Below are positions 17,053 through 25,647 of a stretch of 64,000 bases of DNA, piece after piece. Position 1 is the stretch's first letter. Each line of letters starts with the position of its first letter. The notes beneath the pieces were generated by a model. That model worked only from the letters and a program-made list of their open reading frames with translations, searched no databases and was not told where the DNA came from. Both the position numbers and the translations under genes were made by a program. The DNA comes from Burkholderiaceae bacterium (GTDB lineage: Bacteria > Pseudomonadota > Gammaproteobacteria > Burkholderiales > Burkholderiaceae_E): the NCBI GenBank assembly GCA_024637155.1, contig JAGXFR010000005.1:1-64000 (forward strand), read 5' to 3'.

Positions 17053-18233
17053 GATCCGCTGCCCACGATGGCGGCGACGACCTTCACCCGGGCGTCGACC
17101 TTGAGCGCCTTCTCGCTGTGGACCACCACCTCGTCGCCCGCTTCGAGGCCCTCGAGAATCTGGCTGCGCCCGTCGAGCGTCGTGATGCCGACCTTGACCG
17201 GGCGAAAGACGGTGCGCCCGGCGGAGACGAGCCACACGCCGTCCCGCCGATCCAGGCGTTTGATCGCCGCCGCCGGCACCGAGCGCACGTCGCGCAGATC
17301 TGCCGTGCGCAGCGTCACCTCGACCAGCTCGCCGACCGAGACCCCCGCCGGCCGTGCCGCGAAGCCGACGTTGACGATGCGCTCCTCGGTCACTGCGTCG
17401 CTCACCCAGTCGACGCGCTGCACCTGGCCGGGCAGCGCGGCTGCGGGGTTCGAGCGCAGCACGATCTCGGCCGGCTGGCCGACACGCACGCCGCCGGCCT
17501 GGCCCTGGTCGATGCGCGCCTTCACCCACAGGCTCGCCGGATCGATCACCTGCACCACCGCCTGACCCGCGACCACCGTCGTCCCCGGTTCGACCAGCCG
17601 CGCGCTGATGACCCCATCGACCGGGCTTATCAGCCGCATCTGGGCGCGCAGCTTGCCGACTCCGGAGAGGTCGGCGCGCACGCGCTGCAGATCGCGCCGC
17701 GACACCGCCAGCTGTGCCGCCGCCGCATCCACCGACGACTGCGCGGCGTTGGCTTCGTGCGTCTTGGCGTCGGTGGCTTCCTGGCTGAAGAAGCCCTGCG
17801 CGCGCAGTTCACGGTAGCGCCGCGCGCTGGCGCCGGCGAGCTGCGCGCGGCTGCGGGCCTCGGCAAGTTGCGCTTCGGCGGCGAGAATTGCGCTCGCCGC
17901 ACGTTCGGCTGCGAAGGTGCCGCTCGCGACGCGGTCCTCGAGGTCCACCGGGTCGAGCTCGGCGAGCAACTGCCCGCCCTTGACTTCGTCTCCCTGATCG
18001 ACCAGCACACGCCGCACCCGGCTCGCGAAGGTCGGGCCGATCGCGTAGCTGCGTCGCGCCTCCACCGTGCCGATGCCGAAGGTGCTGGCGACGAGCGTGC
18101 CCTGCTCGACCTTGGCCAGGGTGACCTTGGCCGGCGCGAGGGGTCCCTGACTCGTGATCAGCCAGCCGAGCAACAGGGCGACGCCCAGACCGCCGACGAC
18201 CAGGGCAATGTTCCTTCCGCGGGGCAGCCTCAT
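17049..18233 (-). CDS. HlyD/MacA-type periplasmic adaptor
   Basis: This 394-residue membrane-fusion protein begins with an N-terminal helix (NIALVVGGLGVALLLGWLI, ~8-26). The lipoyl halves (AIGPTFASRVRRVLVDQGDEV and ISPVDGVISARLVEPGTTV) flank an alpha-helical hairpin rich in Ala, Glu and Arg (~100-190), followed by beta-barrel and membrane-proximal domains. It would connect the MacB-type permease to an outer-membrane channel encoded elsewhere. Start 18233 and stop 17049 both overlap their neighbours as ATGA, so the operon is tightly coupled. Confidence 0.92.
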   Translation of the reverse strand: MRLPRGRNIALVVGGLGVALLLGWLITSQGPLAPAKVTLAKVEQGTLVASTFGIGTVEARRSYAIGPTFASRVRRVLVDQGDEVKGGQLLAELDPVDLEDRVASGTFAAERAASAILAAEAQLAEARSRAQLAGASARRYRELRAQGFFSQEATDAKTHEANAAQSSVDAAAAQLAVSRRDLQRVRADLSGVGKLRAQMRLISPVDGVISARLVEPGTTVVAGQAVVQVIDPASLWVKARIDQGQAGGVRVGQPAEIVLRSNPAAALPGQVQRVDWVSDAVTEERIVNVGFAARPAGVSVGELVEVTLRTADLRDVRSVPAAAIKRLDRRDGVWLVSAGRTVFRPVKVGITTLDGRSQILEGLEAGDEVVVHSEKALKVDARVKVVAAIVGSGS

Positions 18234-18853
18234 GATTTCCCGCCGCCGCGATAGCCGTCCAGGAGCAAGGGCAGGAGCTGGCGCGCGCGGCGCACCATTC
18301 CGGCCGGATTGCCCATCAGGGACGACTGGATGACCAGACTTTGCACCGCGCCGATGAACAGGATGGGCGCGAGCCCGATGTCGAGGTCCGCGGGCAGCTC
18401 GCCCGCGGCCACGGCCTCGTCGAAAAGACGCGTGAGCCGCTTGCGATAGTTGGTGATCATCGCGCGCACCTCGGCGCGTGCCGGCGAATCCCCGGGGTAT
18501 TGCAGTTCGTGGAACATCACGCGCGGAACGCCTGGGTTCTTGGCGACGAAGGTCACGTGTGCGAGGAACGCCCGCTTGATCTGCGCAAGGGGCGAGCCGC
18601 CGCCGGCGAGCGCCTTCTCCAGTGCTTCGCCCAGCGCGGTGCGCACCCACGCGTAGACGGCGAGCCAGATGGCCTCCTTGTCTGGGAAGTGTCGAAAGAT
18701 CGCGCCCTGCGTGATGCCGATGCGATCCGCAATCGCCTGGGCGGTGATCGCGTCGGGGCCGCGTTCGCCGGCAAGCTCGAGCACGGCGGCAACGATTTCG
18801 CGCTGCCGCTCGTCGGTCATCAGGCGCTGTCGGGGCGCTTTGGGTGTCGTCAT
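18230..18853 (-). CDS. TetR/AcrR regulator of the ABC efflux operon
   Basis: This 207-residue protein has a clear TetR helix-turn-helix at ~15-60 (ITAQAIADRIGITQGAIFRHFPDKEAIW) and a C-terminal TetR_C domain (FIGAVQSLVIQSSLMGNP). First gene of the four-gene leftward operon, it overlaps the HlyD gene by 4 bp and is expected to repress its own operon. The tandem TAAG tract just upstream is the most likely operator region. Confidence 0.92.
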   Translation of the reverse strand: MTTPKAPRQRLMTDERQREIVAAVLELAGERGPDAITAQAIADRIGITQGAIFRHFPDKEAIWLAVYAWVRTALGEALEKALAGGGSPLAQIKRAFLAHVTFVAKNPGVPRVMFHELQYPGDSPARAEVRAMITNYRKRLTRLFDEAVAAGELPADLDIGLAPILFIGAVQSLVIQSSLMGNPAGMVRRARQLLPLLLDGYRGGGKS

Positions 18854-18871
18854 GGGGCTGGGAACTGTCTC

Positions 18872-18902
18872 TAAGTAAGTAAGTAAGTAGATACTAGCTT
18901 AC
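18872..18902. promoter_or_regulatory. TAAG tandem tract and inverted repeat, probable operator
   Basis: Four tandem TAAG units (18872-18887) are followed by TAGATACTAG and CTTAC, so GTAAG and CTTAC half-sites face each other. The tract begins 19 bp upstream of the TetR-family start. TetR operators upstream of related efflux operons often contain TTAC/GTAA-rich repeats. Function is inferred from position and symmetry. Confidence 0.45.
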
Positions 18903-19021
18903 AATCGTTTCAACGATTCCGCAAGCGCCCCGAGCCCGTCGTCGGAGACCGACGAAATTCGTGACGATTCCCCCGACTGAAGGTAAGCTGACGGGTTGGG
19001 ACAACCGCAAGGAGATTGCTC

Positions 19022-19417
19022 ATGACCATCCTGGTCGCCTATGCCCCCCGCCCGGAGGGCCGCGCAGCGTTGGACAAAGGGATCGAGATCGCCAGCCGGC
19101 GCAACGAGCGCCTGCTGGTCGTCAACGCCAGCCCCGGCGGCAACAAGACCGACACCTCGCTTGCGGACGCGCGCGACGTTCACGACGTCGAGAAGCAGCT
19201 CGAGCGCTCCGGGGTCGAGGGCGAATTCAAGCAACTGGTGCGCGGCAAGGACGCCGTGTCCGAGGTGGTCGACCTGGCCGAGTCGCTGCACGTCTCGCTG
19301 GTGATCATCGGCCTGCGCAAGCGCTCCCCGGTCGGCAAGCTGATCCTGGGAAGCGTCTCGCGGGACATCCTGCTCTCGGTTTCCTGTCCGGTGCTGGCCG
19401 TCAAGGCGACCGAGTAG
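19022..19417 (+). CDS. Universal stress protein (UspA domain)
   Basis: This 131-residue single UspA-domain protein opens with ILVAYAPRPEGRAALDKGIE. The ATP-binding type C-terminal loop is visible as GLRKRSPVGKLILGSVSRDIL, followed by CPVLAV. Such proteins dimerise in the cytoplasm and bind ATP during stress or growth arrest. AAGGAG lies 7 bp before ATG 19022; a second ATG two codons earlier is less well placed. It is 23 bp upstream of the alcohol dehydrogenase gene and may be cotranscribed with it. Confidence 0.92.
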   Translation: MTILVAYAPRPEGRAALDKGIEIASRRNERLLVVNASPGGNKTDTSLADARDVHDVEKQLERSGVEGEFKQLVRGKDAVSEVVDLAESLHVSLVIIGLRKRSPVGKLILGSVSRDILLSVSCPVLAVKATE

Positions 19418-19440
19418 GCAGCGTCCGCAAAAGGGGCTCC

Positions 19441-20571
19441 ATGGCGATCCTCACCTACCTCACCACCACCCATTTTGATTTCGGCGCGATCCAGTCGCTC
19501 GGAGCCGAACTGGCTCGTCTCGGCGTCAAGCGCGCGCTGTTCGTCACTGACAAGGGGGTGCGCGCCGCCGGCCTGCTCGAGCGGGTGCAGGGCGTGCTTC
19601 CCGACGGCGCCGGACTGCCCGTCTTCGACGACACGCCGGCGAACCCGACCGAGGCGGCGACGCTGCTGGCCCTGGCACGCTACCGTGACGAAGGGTGCGA
19701 CGGGATCGTCTGCCTGGGGGGTGGGTCGTCGATGGATCTGGGCAAGGCCGTGGCGCTGCTGGCGGTCTCGGGCGAGCCCCTGGCGCAGTACGACCCGCTG
19801 AAGCGGGGCGGGAAGTTCGTCAAGGGTGTGGCGCCGCTCATCTGTATCCCCACCACCGCGGGCACCGGCAGCGAGGTGTCGGTGGGCACGGTGATCGTCA
19901 TGAACGACGGCCGCAAGCTCACGATTGCCGAAGCGCGGCTCATCCCCAAAGTGGCGATCTGCGATCCGGAGCTGACGATGGGCCTGCCGCCGCTGCTGAC
20001 CGCCGCCACCGGCATGGACGCGATCACGCATTGCATCGAAGCCGTGCTCGCTCCGGCGATCAACCCGCCTGCCGAGGGCGTCGGGCTGGACGGGCTGTAT
20101 CGTGGCTGGCGCGCCATCGAATCGGCCGTGGCCAACGGCGCGACGGACCGCGATGCGCGCTGGCAGATGATGATGGCCTCCACCGAGGGCGCAATGGCCT
20201 TCGTCAAGGGCCTGGGTGCGGTGCATTCGATGAGCCACGCCATCGGCCGCCGGCGCGACCTGAACGCGCATCACGGCACCCTGAACGCGATCATCCTGCC
20301 CACCGTGTTGCGTTTCAACGCGGCGCACTGTGCAGAGAAATACGCGCGCCTGCGCTCGGCGATGGGGCTCGCGCCCGACGCCGACCTGGCGAAGGCGGTG
20401 GAAACCATGAACGCGGCACTCGGGCTCCCTTCCGGACTGGCCGCGCTAGGCGTGACGCAGGACATGATTCCCGACCTCGTGCCCTACGCGATAGGTGATC
20501 TCGCGCACTACGGCAACCCGGTCAAGGCGAGTGCCGAGGAATACGCGCAGCTCTACGCGCAGGCGCTCTAG
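19441..20571 (+). CDS. Iron-containing (type III) alcohol dehydrogenase
   Basis: This 376-residue cytoplasmic oxidoreductase has the NAD-binding GGGSSMDLGK motif (~95-104), the PTTAGTGSE block (~138-146) and metal-binding Asp/His residues in DAITHCIEA, HSMSHAIG and NAHHGTLNA. It probably interconverts alcohols or diols with aldehydes. The exact substrate is not predictable. It sits between uspA and a RidA-family gene, which it precedes by 7 bp, suggesting a metabolic stress operon. Confidence 0.93.
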   Translation: MAILTYLTTTHFDFGAIQSLGAELARLGVKRALFVTDKGVRAAGLLERVQGVLPDGAGLPVFDDTPANPTEAATLLALARYRDEGCDGIVCLGGGSSMDLGKAVALLAVSGEPLAQYDPLKRGGKFVKGVAPLICIPTTAGTGSEVSVGTVIVMNDGRKLTIAEARLIPKVAICDPELTMGLPPLLTAATGMDAITHCIEAVLAPAINPPAEGVGLDGLYRGWRAIESAVANGATDRDARWQMMMASTEGAMAFVKGLGAVHSMSHAIGRRRDLNAHHGTLNAIILPTVLRFNAAHCAEKYARLRSAMGLAPDADLAKAVETMNAALGLPSGLAALGVTQDMIPDLVPYAIGDLAHYGNPVKASAEEYAQLYAQAL

Positions 20572-20578
20572 GCGAGCC

Positions 20579-21064
20579 GTGTCCCAAATCGAAGAACGCC
20601 TGCGCGCACTGGGGCTGTCACTGCCCCCGCCGCTGCAGCCGCCACCCGGGGTGGTCCTCCCCTTCGCCTTTGTGCGCGTCGTCGGAACCCGCGCGCTGAT
20701 CTCCGGCCACGGGCCGCAGAACCCCGACGGATCGATCGCGCAACCGCTCGGCAAGCTCGGGCGGGAACTCAGTGTCGAGCAGGGTTATGTTGCGGCGCGC
20801 CTGACCGCACTGTCGATCCTGGGCAGCCTGCAGCGCGCGCTGCACGACCTGGATCGGATCGCTGCCTGGACGCGGGTGTTCGGCATGGTCAACTCGGCGC
20901 CCGGCTTCAACCGCCAGCCCAGCGTCATCAACGGCTTCTCGGACCTGATTCTCGAACTCTACGGTCCGCAGATCGGTGCCCACAGCCGCAGCGCGGTCGG
21001 TCTGGCGGAACTTCCGTTCGACATTCCCGTCGAGATCGAGGGCGAGGTCGAGCTGGCGGCTTAG
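20579..21064 (+). CDS. RidA/YjgF-family protein (YjgH-type)
   Basis: This 161-residue protein belongs to the RidA superfamily, which hydrolyses reactive enamine/imine intermediates. Visible landmarks are ALISGHGPQNPDG, VEQGYVAARLTALSILGSLQ, RVFGMVNSAPGF and the C-terminal AHSRSAVGLAELPFDIPVEIEGEV. The GTG at 20579 is chosen because family members start near SQIEERL. The Arg in HSRSAVG corresponds to the conserved catalytic-type Arg position. It is 7 bp after the alcohol dehydrogenase stop. Confidence 0.88.
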   Translation: MSQIEERLRALGLSLPPPLQPPPGVVLPFAFVRVVGTRALISGHGPQNPDGSIAQPLGKLGRELSVEQGYVAARLTALSILGSLQRALHDLDRIAAWTRVFGMVNSAPGFNRQPSVINGFSDLILELYGPQIGAHSRSAVGLAELPFDIPVEIEGEVELAA

Positions 21065-21501
21065 CCGATCCGCACCGCGCGCGTGCGCAGGCCCGCCTCG
21101 GCGGCCTCGAGCACCAGACGGGCTTGCTGGTTCACGTTCGCGTCGAGCAGTCGCGTGGCTTCGGCGATGCTGCGCGTTGTGGCCTGCAGCGGCATCAGCA
21201 CGCGCGTGAACTGCGCGTTCGCCTGTGCCCTGCGCAATTCGTCCATGGCCTGCGCAGCACGTTGCGTCGCCAGGTGCTCGTTGGCGTTGTCCAGATGCGC
21301 CTGCTGTTCGGGTGTGGCGACGAATCCGTCGGGCAATACGACGCGCCCGTCGATGGCAATGAAGTCGGGCGCATCTGCGCTGATCGCGTCCGCCACGAGG
21401 GCGCGCATCGCGCGGTAGGCTTGCGCACCTTCCGGAGAGAGCTTCAGGGTGTGCCGTCCGCGGGCGTCGGCGATCTTTAAGGCCGCTGTAAGCGGCGCTG
21501 G
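21061..21501 (-). pseudogene. YfdX-family protein, 5'-truncated
   Basis: The frame reads ALKIADARGRHTLKLSPEG, then IAIDGRVVLPDGFVATPEQ, NEHLATQRAAQAMDELRRA, and FTRVLMPLQATTRSIAEATRLLD. This aligns with the C-terminal two thirds of periplasmic YfdX proteins, linked to acid and osmotic stress. In frame, a TAG at 21502-21504 closes the upstream side. There is no signal peptide and the first ATG (21408) is inside the domain. It therefore looks like a 5'-truncated relic. It converges with the RidA gene, overlapping 4 bp. Confidence 0.55.
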
Positions 21502-21571
21502 CTAAGATGGTCGCAAGCGCAATCGGGCCCTCCTTGCGGATACGCCCCCGCGCACGCAAAGGAGCCCCACC

Positions 21572-21805
21572 GTGAGTCCTCGCAAACGCCTGATCGCCCC
21601 GCCCACCGTCGCCGATCCCGAGTTCCGGATGGGCGGAGTTCGGGACCACGCGCTGCCCCAGGTTCCGTTCCCGATGTTCGGAGACGAGAACGAATTCACC
21701 GATCGCAGCGCGCAGCCGCGCCAGTCGCCTGATGCGAAACCCGAACCCGCGATCGGCTGGATGTCCGATGAAGAGGCCGAGGGCAGCGCGGGTGGCTGGA
21801 TTTGA
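21572..21805 (+). CDS. Small hypothetical protein
   Basis: This 77-residue acidic, Pro-rich peptide (SPRKRLIAPPTVADPEFRMGG to DEEAEGSAGGWI) is preceded by AAAGGAG and a GTG at 21572. I do not recognise its family. The good ribosome site and the position 7 bp before the next gene in the direction of the two-component system make it likely to be expressed. Confidence 0.5.
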   Translation: MSPRKRLIAPPTVADPEFRMGGVRDHALPQVPFPMFGDENEFTDRSAQPRQSPDAKPEPAIGWMSDEEAEGSAGGWI

Positions 21806-21812
21806 GGAGCGA

Positions 21813-22076
21813 ATGATGGACCGGATCTTCATCTACCGGCGCGAGACGCCGCGGCGCACGATCGACGTCACCCCCGGCGCTCGGGGACGACGGTGGCTGC
21901 GCGGATTGCGCAACGCGGCGCTGCTGCTGGTGGTGTTGCCCGTGCTGTGGCTGCTCGGCGCGATGGCCGTGCTGGTTCTGCTCGGCGGCGTGACTGCTAT
22001 ATTTGCGTGGTGGGCCGTGCGGGCCTGGCTGGCGGACCGCCGGGCGCCCAGGAGCGGCGTCGTCGACGTGCGCTGA
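21813..22076 (+). CDS. Small membrane protein, hypothetical
   Basis: This 87-residue protein has a basic N-terminus (MMDRIFIYRRETPRRTIDV), then a hydrophobic region ~33-68 that could form two short transmembrane helices. GAGGAG precedes tandem ATGs at 21813 and 21816. It lies 23 bp upstream of the response regulator gene, so it may belong to the same transcript. No family recognised. Confidence 0.5.
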   Translation: MMDRIFIYRRETPRRTIDVTPGARGRRWLRGLRNAALLLVVLPVLWLLGAMAVLVLLGGVTAIFAWWAVRAWLADRRAPRSGVVDVR

Positions 22077-22099
22077 ATCGCGGCAAGGATAACGGGCAC

Positions 22100-22759
22100 A
22101 TGCGGCTCCTGTTGGTCGAAGACGACACGATGATCGGCGAGGCCGTGCTCGACCTGTTGCGCGCCGAGCACTACGCCGTCGACTGGGTCAAGGATGGCGA
22201 GATGGCCGACACCGCGCTGCGCACCGAGAGCTATGACCTGGTTCTGCTCGATCTGGGCCTGCCGCGTCGCGACGGACTCGACGTGCTGCGCACGCTGCGC
22301 GCGCGCAAGGATCGTGTGCCCGTGCTGATCGCGACCGCGCGCGATTCGCTGGAGCAGCGCGTCGCCGGGCTGGACGCGGGGGCGGATGACTACGTTCTGA
22401 AGCCCTACGATCTGCCCGAGTTGCTTGCGCGCATACGCGCGCTGCTGCGCCGCGCCGCGGGACGCGCCGAGCCCGTCTATGAGCACAAGGGCGTGAGCAT
22501 CAACCCGGCAACCCGCGAGGTGATGGTCGGCGACGAGCCGGTGGTGCTGTCGGCGCGTGAATGGGCCGTGCTCGAGCCCTTGCTCGCACGGCCCGGGATG
22601 GTTCTCTCGCGGACCCAGCTCGAGGACAAGCTCTACGGCTGGAAGGACGAAATCAACAGCAACGCGGTGGAGGTCTACATTCATGGCCTGCGCAAGAAGC
22701 TGGGCGCGGCCCTGATCCAGAACGTGCGCGGCGTGGGCTACATGGTGCCCAAGCAATGA
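22100..22759 (+). CDS. OmpR/PhoB-family response regulator (QseB/PmrA-like)
   Basis: This 219-residue regulator has a receiver domain with acidic pocket ED at 8-9, phospho-acceptor Asp51 (LLDLGLP), conserved Thr in IATARD and Lys in LKPYDL. The C-terminal winged helix spans ~125-218 (LSAREWAVLEPLLARPG, NAVEVYIHGLRKKLG, RGVGYMV). It would control a small regulon with the sensor kinase encoded by the overlapping downstream gene. Start ATG 22100. Confidence 0.95.
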   Translation: MRLLLVEDDTMIGEAVLDLLRAEHYAVDWVKDGEMADTALRTESYDLVLLDLGLPRRDGLDVLRTLRARKDRVPVLIATARDSLEQRVAGLDAGADDYVLKPYDLPELLARIRALLRRAAGRAEPVYEHKGVSINPATREVMVGDEPVVLSAREWAVLEPLLARPGMVLSRTQLEDKLYGWKDEINSNAVEVYIHGLRKKLGAALIQNVRGVGYMVPKQ

Positions 22760-24093
22760 GGTTCAACCTCGCGGCGCCCCACTCGCTGCGCACGCGGCTG
22801 CTGTGGTTCCTGCTCGCGGCGATTACGCTGACTGCAGTGGCGCAGACCTGGGTCGCGTATCGCACCGCGCGCGCCGAAGCCGACGAGATCTTCGATTACC
22901 ACATGCAGCAGATGGCGATGGCGCTGCGCTCCGGTCTGCCCTCGGGCGGGACCCTCGCGCCGCGGGACGAACACCACGACAACGAGAACGCCGACTTCCT
23001 CGTGCAGGTCTGGTCGGCGGACGGCCTGCAGGTGTATCAGTCTTCGCGCGGCGCGCTGCCGGATCGGGCGGTGCTCGGCTTCTCGAATATTCGCGCCAAC
23101 GGCAGCACCTATCGCGTGTTCTCGATGCAGACGCGCTCACAGGTCATCCAGGTGGCGCAGGACATGTCGGCGCGTCGCGAGATGGCGGGTACGCTGGCGC
23201 TGCGCACGGCGGGACCCATCGTGGTGATGGCGCCCCTGCTGATGCTGCTGGTCTGGTGGGTGGTGAGCACCTCGCTGGCGCCGGTTTCGCGGGCGCGACG
23301 CCAGGTGGCCGAGCGTCAGGCGGACGATCTCACCGCAATCAGCGAAGCGGGCCTGCCCGATGAAATTCGCCCGCTGGTGCACGAATTGAATTTGCTCTTC
23401 GGCCGGGTGCGGCAGGCGTTCGACGCGCAGAAGAGCTTCGTCGCCGATGCGGCCCACGAGCTGCGCTCGCCGCTTTCCGCGCTCAAGCTGCAGGTCGAGG
23501 GATTGAAGCGCGCCGGCGACGATGCCGCGCGTGAAGTGGCGGTAACCCGGCTGTGCGCAGGTATCGAGCGCGCCACGCGCCTGGTCGAACAATTGCTGGT
23601 GATGGCGCGCCAGCAGGCGAGCGCCGCCGCCGGCGTTCCGCCCGAACCCGTGACGCTCGGCGAACTGGCTGCGCAGGCGGTCTCGGAGTTCGCCGCAGCG
23701 GCGCAGGCGCGCGCCATCGACCTGGGGCTCACCCGCGCCGAAGCGGGGACGGTCAGCGGCTACCCTGAAGCGCTGCGCGTCCTGCTGCGCAATCTGCTCG
23801 ACAACGCGATCAAGTACACGCCGGGCGGCGGCACCATCGACGTGCAGGTGCGCCGCGCGGACGGCGCCCTTGTGCTGGAAGTCGACGACAGCGGCCCGGG
23901 AATTCGCGAGGAAGATCGCGAGCGCGTTCTCGAACGCTTCTACCGCGTTGCGGGAACCGAAAGCACGGGAAGCGGCCTCGGGCTGGCGATCGTTCGCGCG
24001 ATCGCCGATCTGCACGGCGCGACGCTCTCCCTCGAGCCCTCGATGCGCCTGGGGGGACTCCAGGTCCGCGTGCGCTTCCCGAGCGCGTCCTGA
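22756..24093 (+). CDS. Sensor histidine kinase (QseC/TctE-like)
   Basis: This 445-residue membrane kinase has TM1 at ~15-34, a ~125-residue periplasmic sensor, TM2 at ~155-175, a HAMP-like linker, a dimerisation domain with the phospho-His in DAAHELRSPL (~H234), then an ATPase domain with N box NLLDNAIKYTP, G1 DDSGPGI and G2 GSGLGLAI. The stop of the regulator and the start overlap as ATGA. The stimulus is unknown; the periplasmic domain has a His-rich stretch (DEHHDNENAD) that could bind metal. Confidence 0.95.
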   Translation: MRFNLAAPHSLRTRLLWFLLAAITLTAVAQTWVAYRTARAEADEIFDYHMQQMAMALRSGLPSGGTLAPRDEHHDNENADFLVQVWSADGLQVYQSSRGALPDRAVLGFSNIRANGSTYRVFSMQTRSQVIQVAQDMSARREMAGTLALRTAGPIVVMAPLLMLLVWWVVSTSLAPVSRARRQVAERQADDLTAISEAGLPDEIRPLVHELNLLFGRVRQAFDAQKSFVADAAHELRSPLSALKLQVEGLKRAGDDAAREVAVTRLCAGIERATRLVEQLLVMARQQASAAAGVPPEPVTLGELAAQAVSEFAAAAQARAIDLGLTRAEAGTVSGYPEALRVLLRNLLDNAIKYTPGGGTIDVQVRRADGALVLEVDDSGPGIREEDRERVLERFYRVAGTESTGSGLGLAIVRAIADLHGATLSLEPSMRLGGLQVRVRFPSAS

Positions 24094-24097
24094 GACC

Positions 24098-24214
24098 GTG
24101 AGTGGCCCGCGGCCGGTGCCGCCACTGCGCGACGCGCTGGCGATTGCGGCCGCACTGATTTTCCTGATGGCATGGGATCAGGGCGGCGGCTGCCCGTCGC
24201 GCGTGTCGAAGTAG
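24098..24214 (+). pseudogene. 5' remnant of a PAP2-family phosphatase gene
   Basis: From GTG 24098 the frame gives VSGPRPVPPLRDALAIAA, then ALIFLMAWDQGGG, which resembles the first helix of PAP2-type membrane phosphatases often found after QseBC-like systems. It stops at 24214 after unrelated sequence. The catalytic motifs are missing. The identification rests on about 30 residues. Confidence 0.35.
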
Positions 24215-24345
24215 GCGAAGTTGCCGCTTTCCACATCGACGGCGCCCACGCTCCGGCGCATCGACCCGTCGTTCAGGCGCTCGAAATCGACCCGCTCGAG
24301 CAGCGTGTCGCGCCGCCGAGCGCGCCATGGCGGAACTCCGTGGAA
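24178..24345 (-). pseudogene. Internal fragment of a patatin-like phospholipase
   Basis: On the minus strand the frame reads VPPWRARRRDTLLERVDFERLND then GSMRRSVGAVDVESGNFAYFDTRDG. This matches the stretch of patatin-like phospholipases (L-E-R-L-V-D-F-x-R-I-N ... S-V-G-A-V-N-V-x-T-G-N-F-x-Y-F-D) between the Ser and Asp catalytic motifs. Both catalytic motifs are lost. It abuts the PAP2 relic near 24178, so a deletion has joined two convergent broken genes. Confidence 0.6.
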
Positions 24346-24347
24346 AA

Positions 24348-24938
24348 TCAGCGCAGCCGTCGGCCGAACGGCGGCCGCCCGCGCCAGTACTGGATCACCA
24401 GCCAGCCGCCCAGCAGCCCGCCCAGATGCGCGAAGTGCGCGACCCCGCTGGCGCTGCCCGTGACCCCGAGGGACAGCTCGATGAAGCCGTAGAGCGCGAC
24501 GAACAGCCACGCCGGCATCGGGATCGGCGGGATGAGCGGCGTGATGGTGCGGCGTGGGAAGACCATCGCGAAGCCGATCAGCAGCCCGAACAGCCCGCCG
24601 GAGGCGCCCACGGTCGGTGCGTGGCTGCCGAGCACCGAGGTGACGATGAGCTGCGCCCCCGCCGCCGTCAGCACGCTCACCGTGTAGAAGACGGCCAGCC
24701 GCCGCGAGCCCCAGACACGCTCGAGTTCGGCGCCGAACATCCACAGCCCGAACATGTTGAAGGCCAGATGCGCCAGCCCGCCGTGCAGGAAGGCGTAGGT
24801 CACGACCTGCCAGGGCATGAACAGGCCCGAACTCAGCGGCCAGAGCGCGAGCCAGCCGATGAGCGCCGGGGGCGCGACTTGCATCAGAAAAAACATCGCC
24901 ACGTTGGCGATGAGCAGCGCCTGGGTCAGTGGCGGCAT
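24348..24938 (-). CDS. Rhomboid-family intramembrane serine protease
   Basis: This 196-residue membrane protein has six hydrophobic helices. The catalytic Ser is in GASGGLFG (Ser113) and the His in AHLGGLLGG (His171). The N-terminal loop motif appears as LHGGLAHLAFNMFGLWMFG. Rhomboids cleave transmembrane helices of substrate proteins. Start 24938; it diverges from the DUF302 gene. The downstream side is the patatin relic. Confidence 0.92.
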   Translation of the reverse strand: MPPLTQALLIANVAMFFLMQVAPPALIGWLALWPLSSGLFMPWQVVTYAFLHGGLAHLAFNMFGLWMFGAELERVWGSRRLAVFYTVSVLTAAGAQLIVTSVLGSHAPTVGASGGLFGLLIGFAMVFPRRTITPLIPPIPMPAWLFVALYGFIELSLGVTGSASGVAHFAHLGGLLGGWLVIQYWRGRPPFGRRLR

Positions 24939-25103
24939 ATTCGATCCCGGTTGATTTCGGTGCGTGAGGCCCTCTCATTATGGGGGTCCCGATCCGGACC
25001 CGTGGCGCATCCCACCTCCGGCAGGGGCTTTAAGGTCTGTCTAACGACGTGCCCCGAACATGATCGCGCAGACGGATGTGCCGTCCCCCACACGGAGATT
25101 TCG

Positions 25104-25604
25104 ATGAACCAACGCGCTGGCGCAACGCCCCTGCGGCCCCTGCAGGCCGAGGCCTTCATTCGCGGCGAATGCACCCTGACCGTGATCGCCGAGAAGCCCT
25201 TCGACGAGGTCGCCGCAAGCCTCGAGAACAGCCTCGCCGAGAACGACCTGCACATCATTCATGTGCTGGACTTCAACCGTCTGCTGGGCGCCCGGGATCT
25301 GCGACTCGGTGTGCGCTGTCGCGTCTACGAGGTGCTCGAGCCGCGGCTCGCGGCCCAGCTGATCGCGCTCGAGCCCGATCTGGCGCACCTGCTGCCATGC
25401 CGCATCGCGATGCACGACGATGGCGGCGTCACCACCGTGACGACACCCATGCCCACGACCGTGATGACCGAGTTCTCGCATTCGGTGACCGTCGCGCGGC
25501 TGGCGAGAAGCCTCGAGGCACGCCTCCAGCAGGTATTGACCGGCCTGCGCGCGGGGCTGCTGCCCGTCGCATCCGCCTCAGCAGCTTCTAAGGAATATGC
25601 GTGA
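25104..25604 (+). CDS. DUF302 domain protein
   Basis: This 166-residue protein shows a DUF302 fold (IHVLDFNRLLGARDLRLGVRCRVYEVLEPRLAAQLIALEPDL split over ~55-95, then LPCRIAMHDDGGVTTVTT). DUF302 proteins are small, often linked to sulfur or thiol metabolism and heavy-metal conditions; mechanism unknown. No signal peptide. ATG 25104 is preceded by GGAGATTTCG. It ends 43 bp before the protease gene on the same strand. Confidence 0.85.
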   Translation: MNQRAGATPLRPLQAEAFIRGECTLTVIAEKPFDEVAASLENSLAENDLHIIHVLDFNRLLGARDLRLGVRCRVYEVLEPRLAAQLIALEPDLAHLLPCRIAMHDDGGVTTVTTPMPTTVMTEFSHSVTVARLARSLEARLQQVLTGLRAGLLPVASASAASKEYA

Positions 25605-25647
25605 TAGTGGGATTGTGTTCAGCAACGAACCCCTCACAGGAGCAGAA

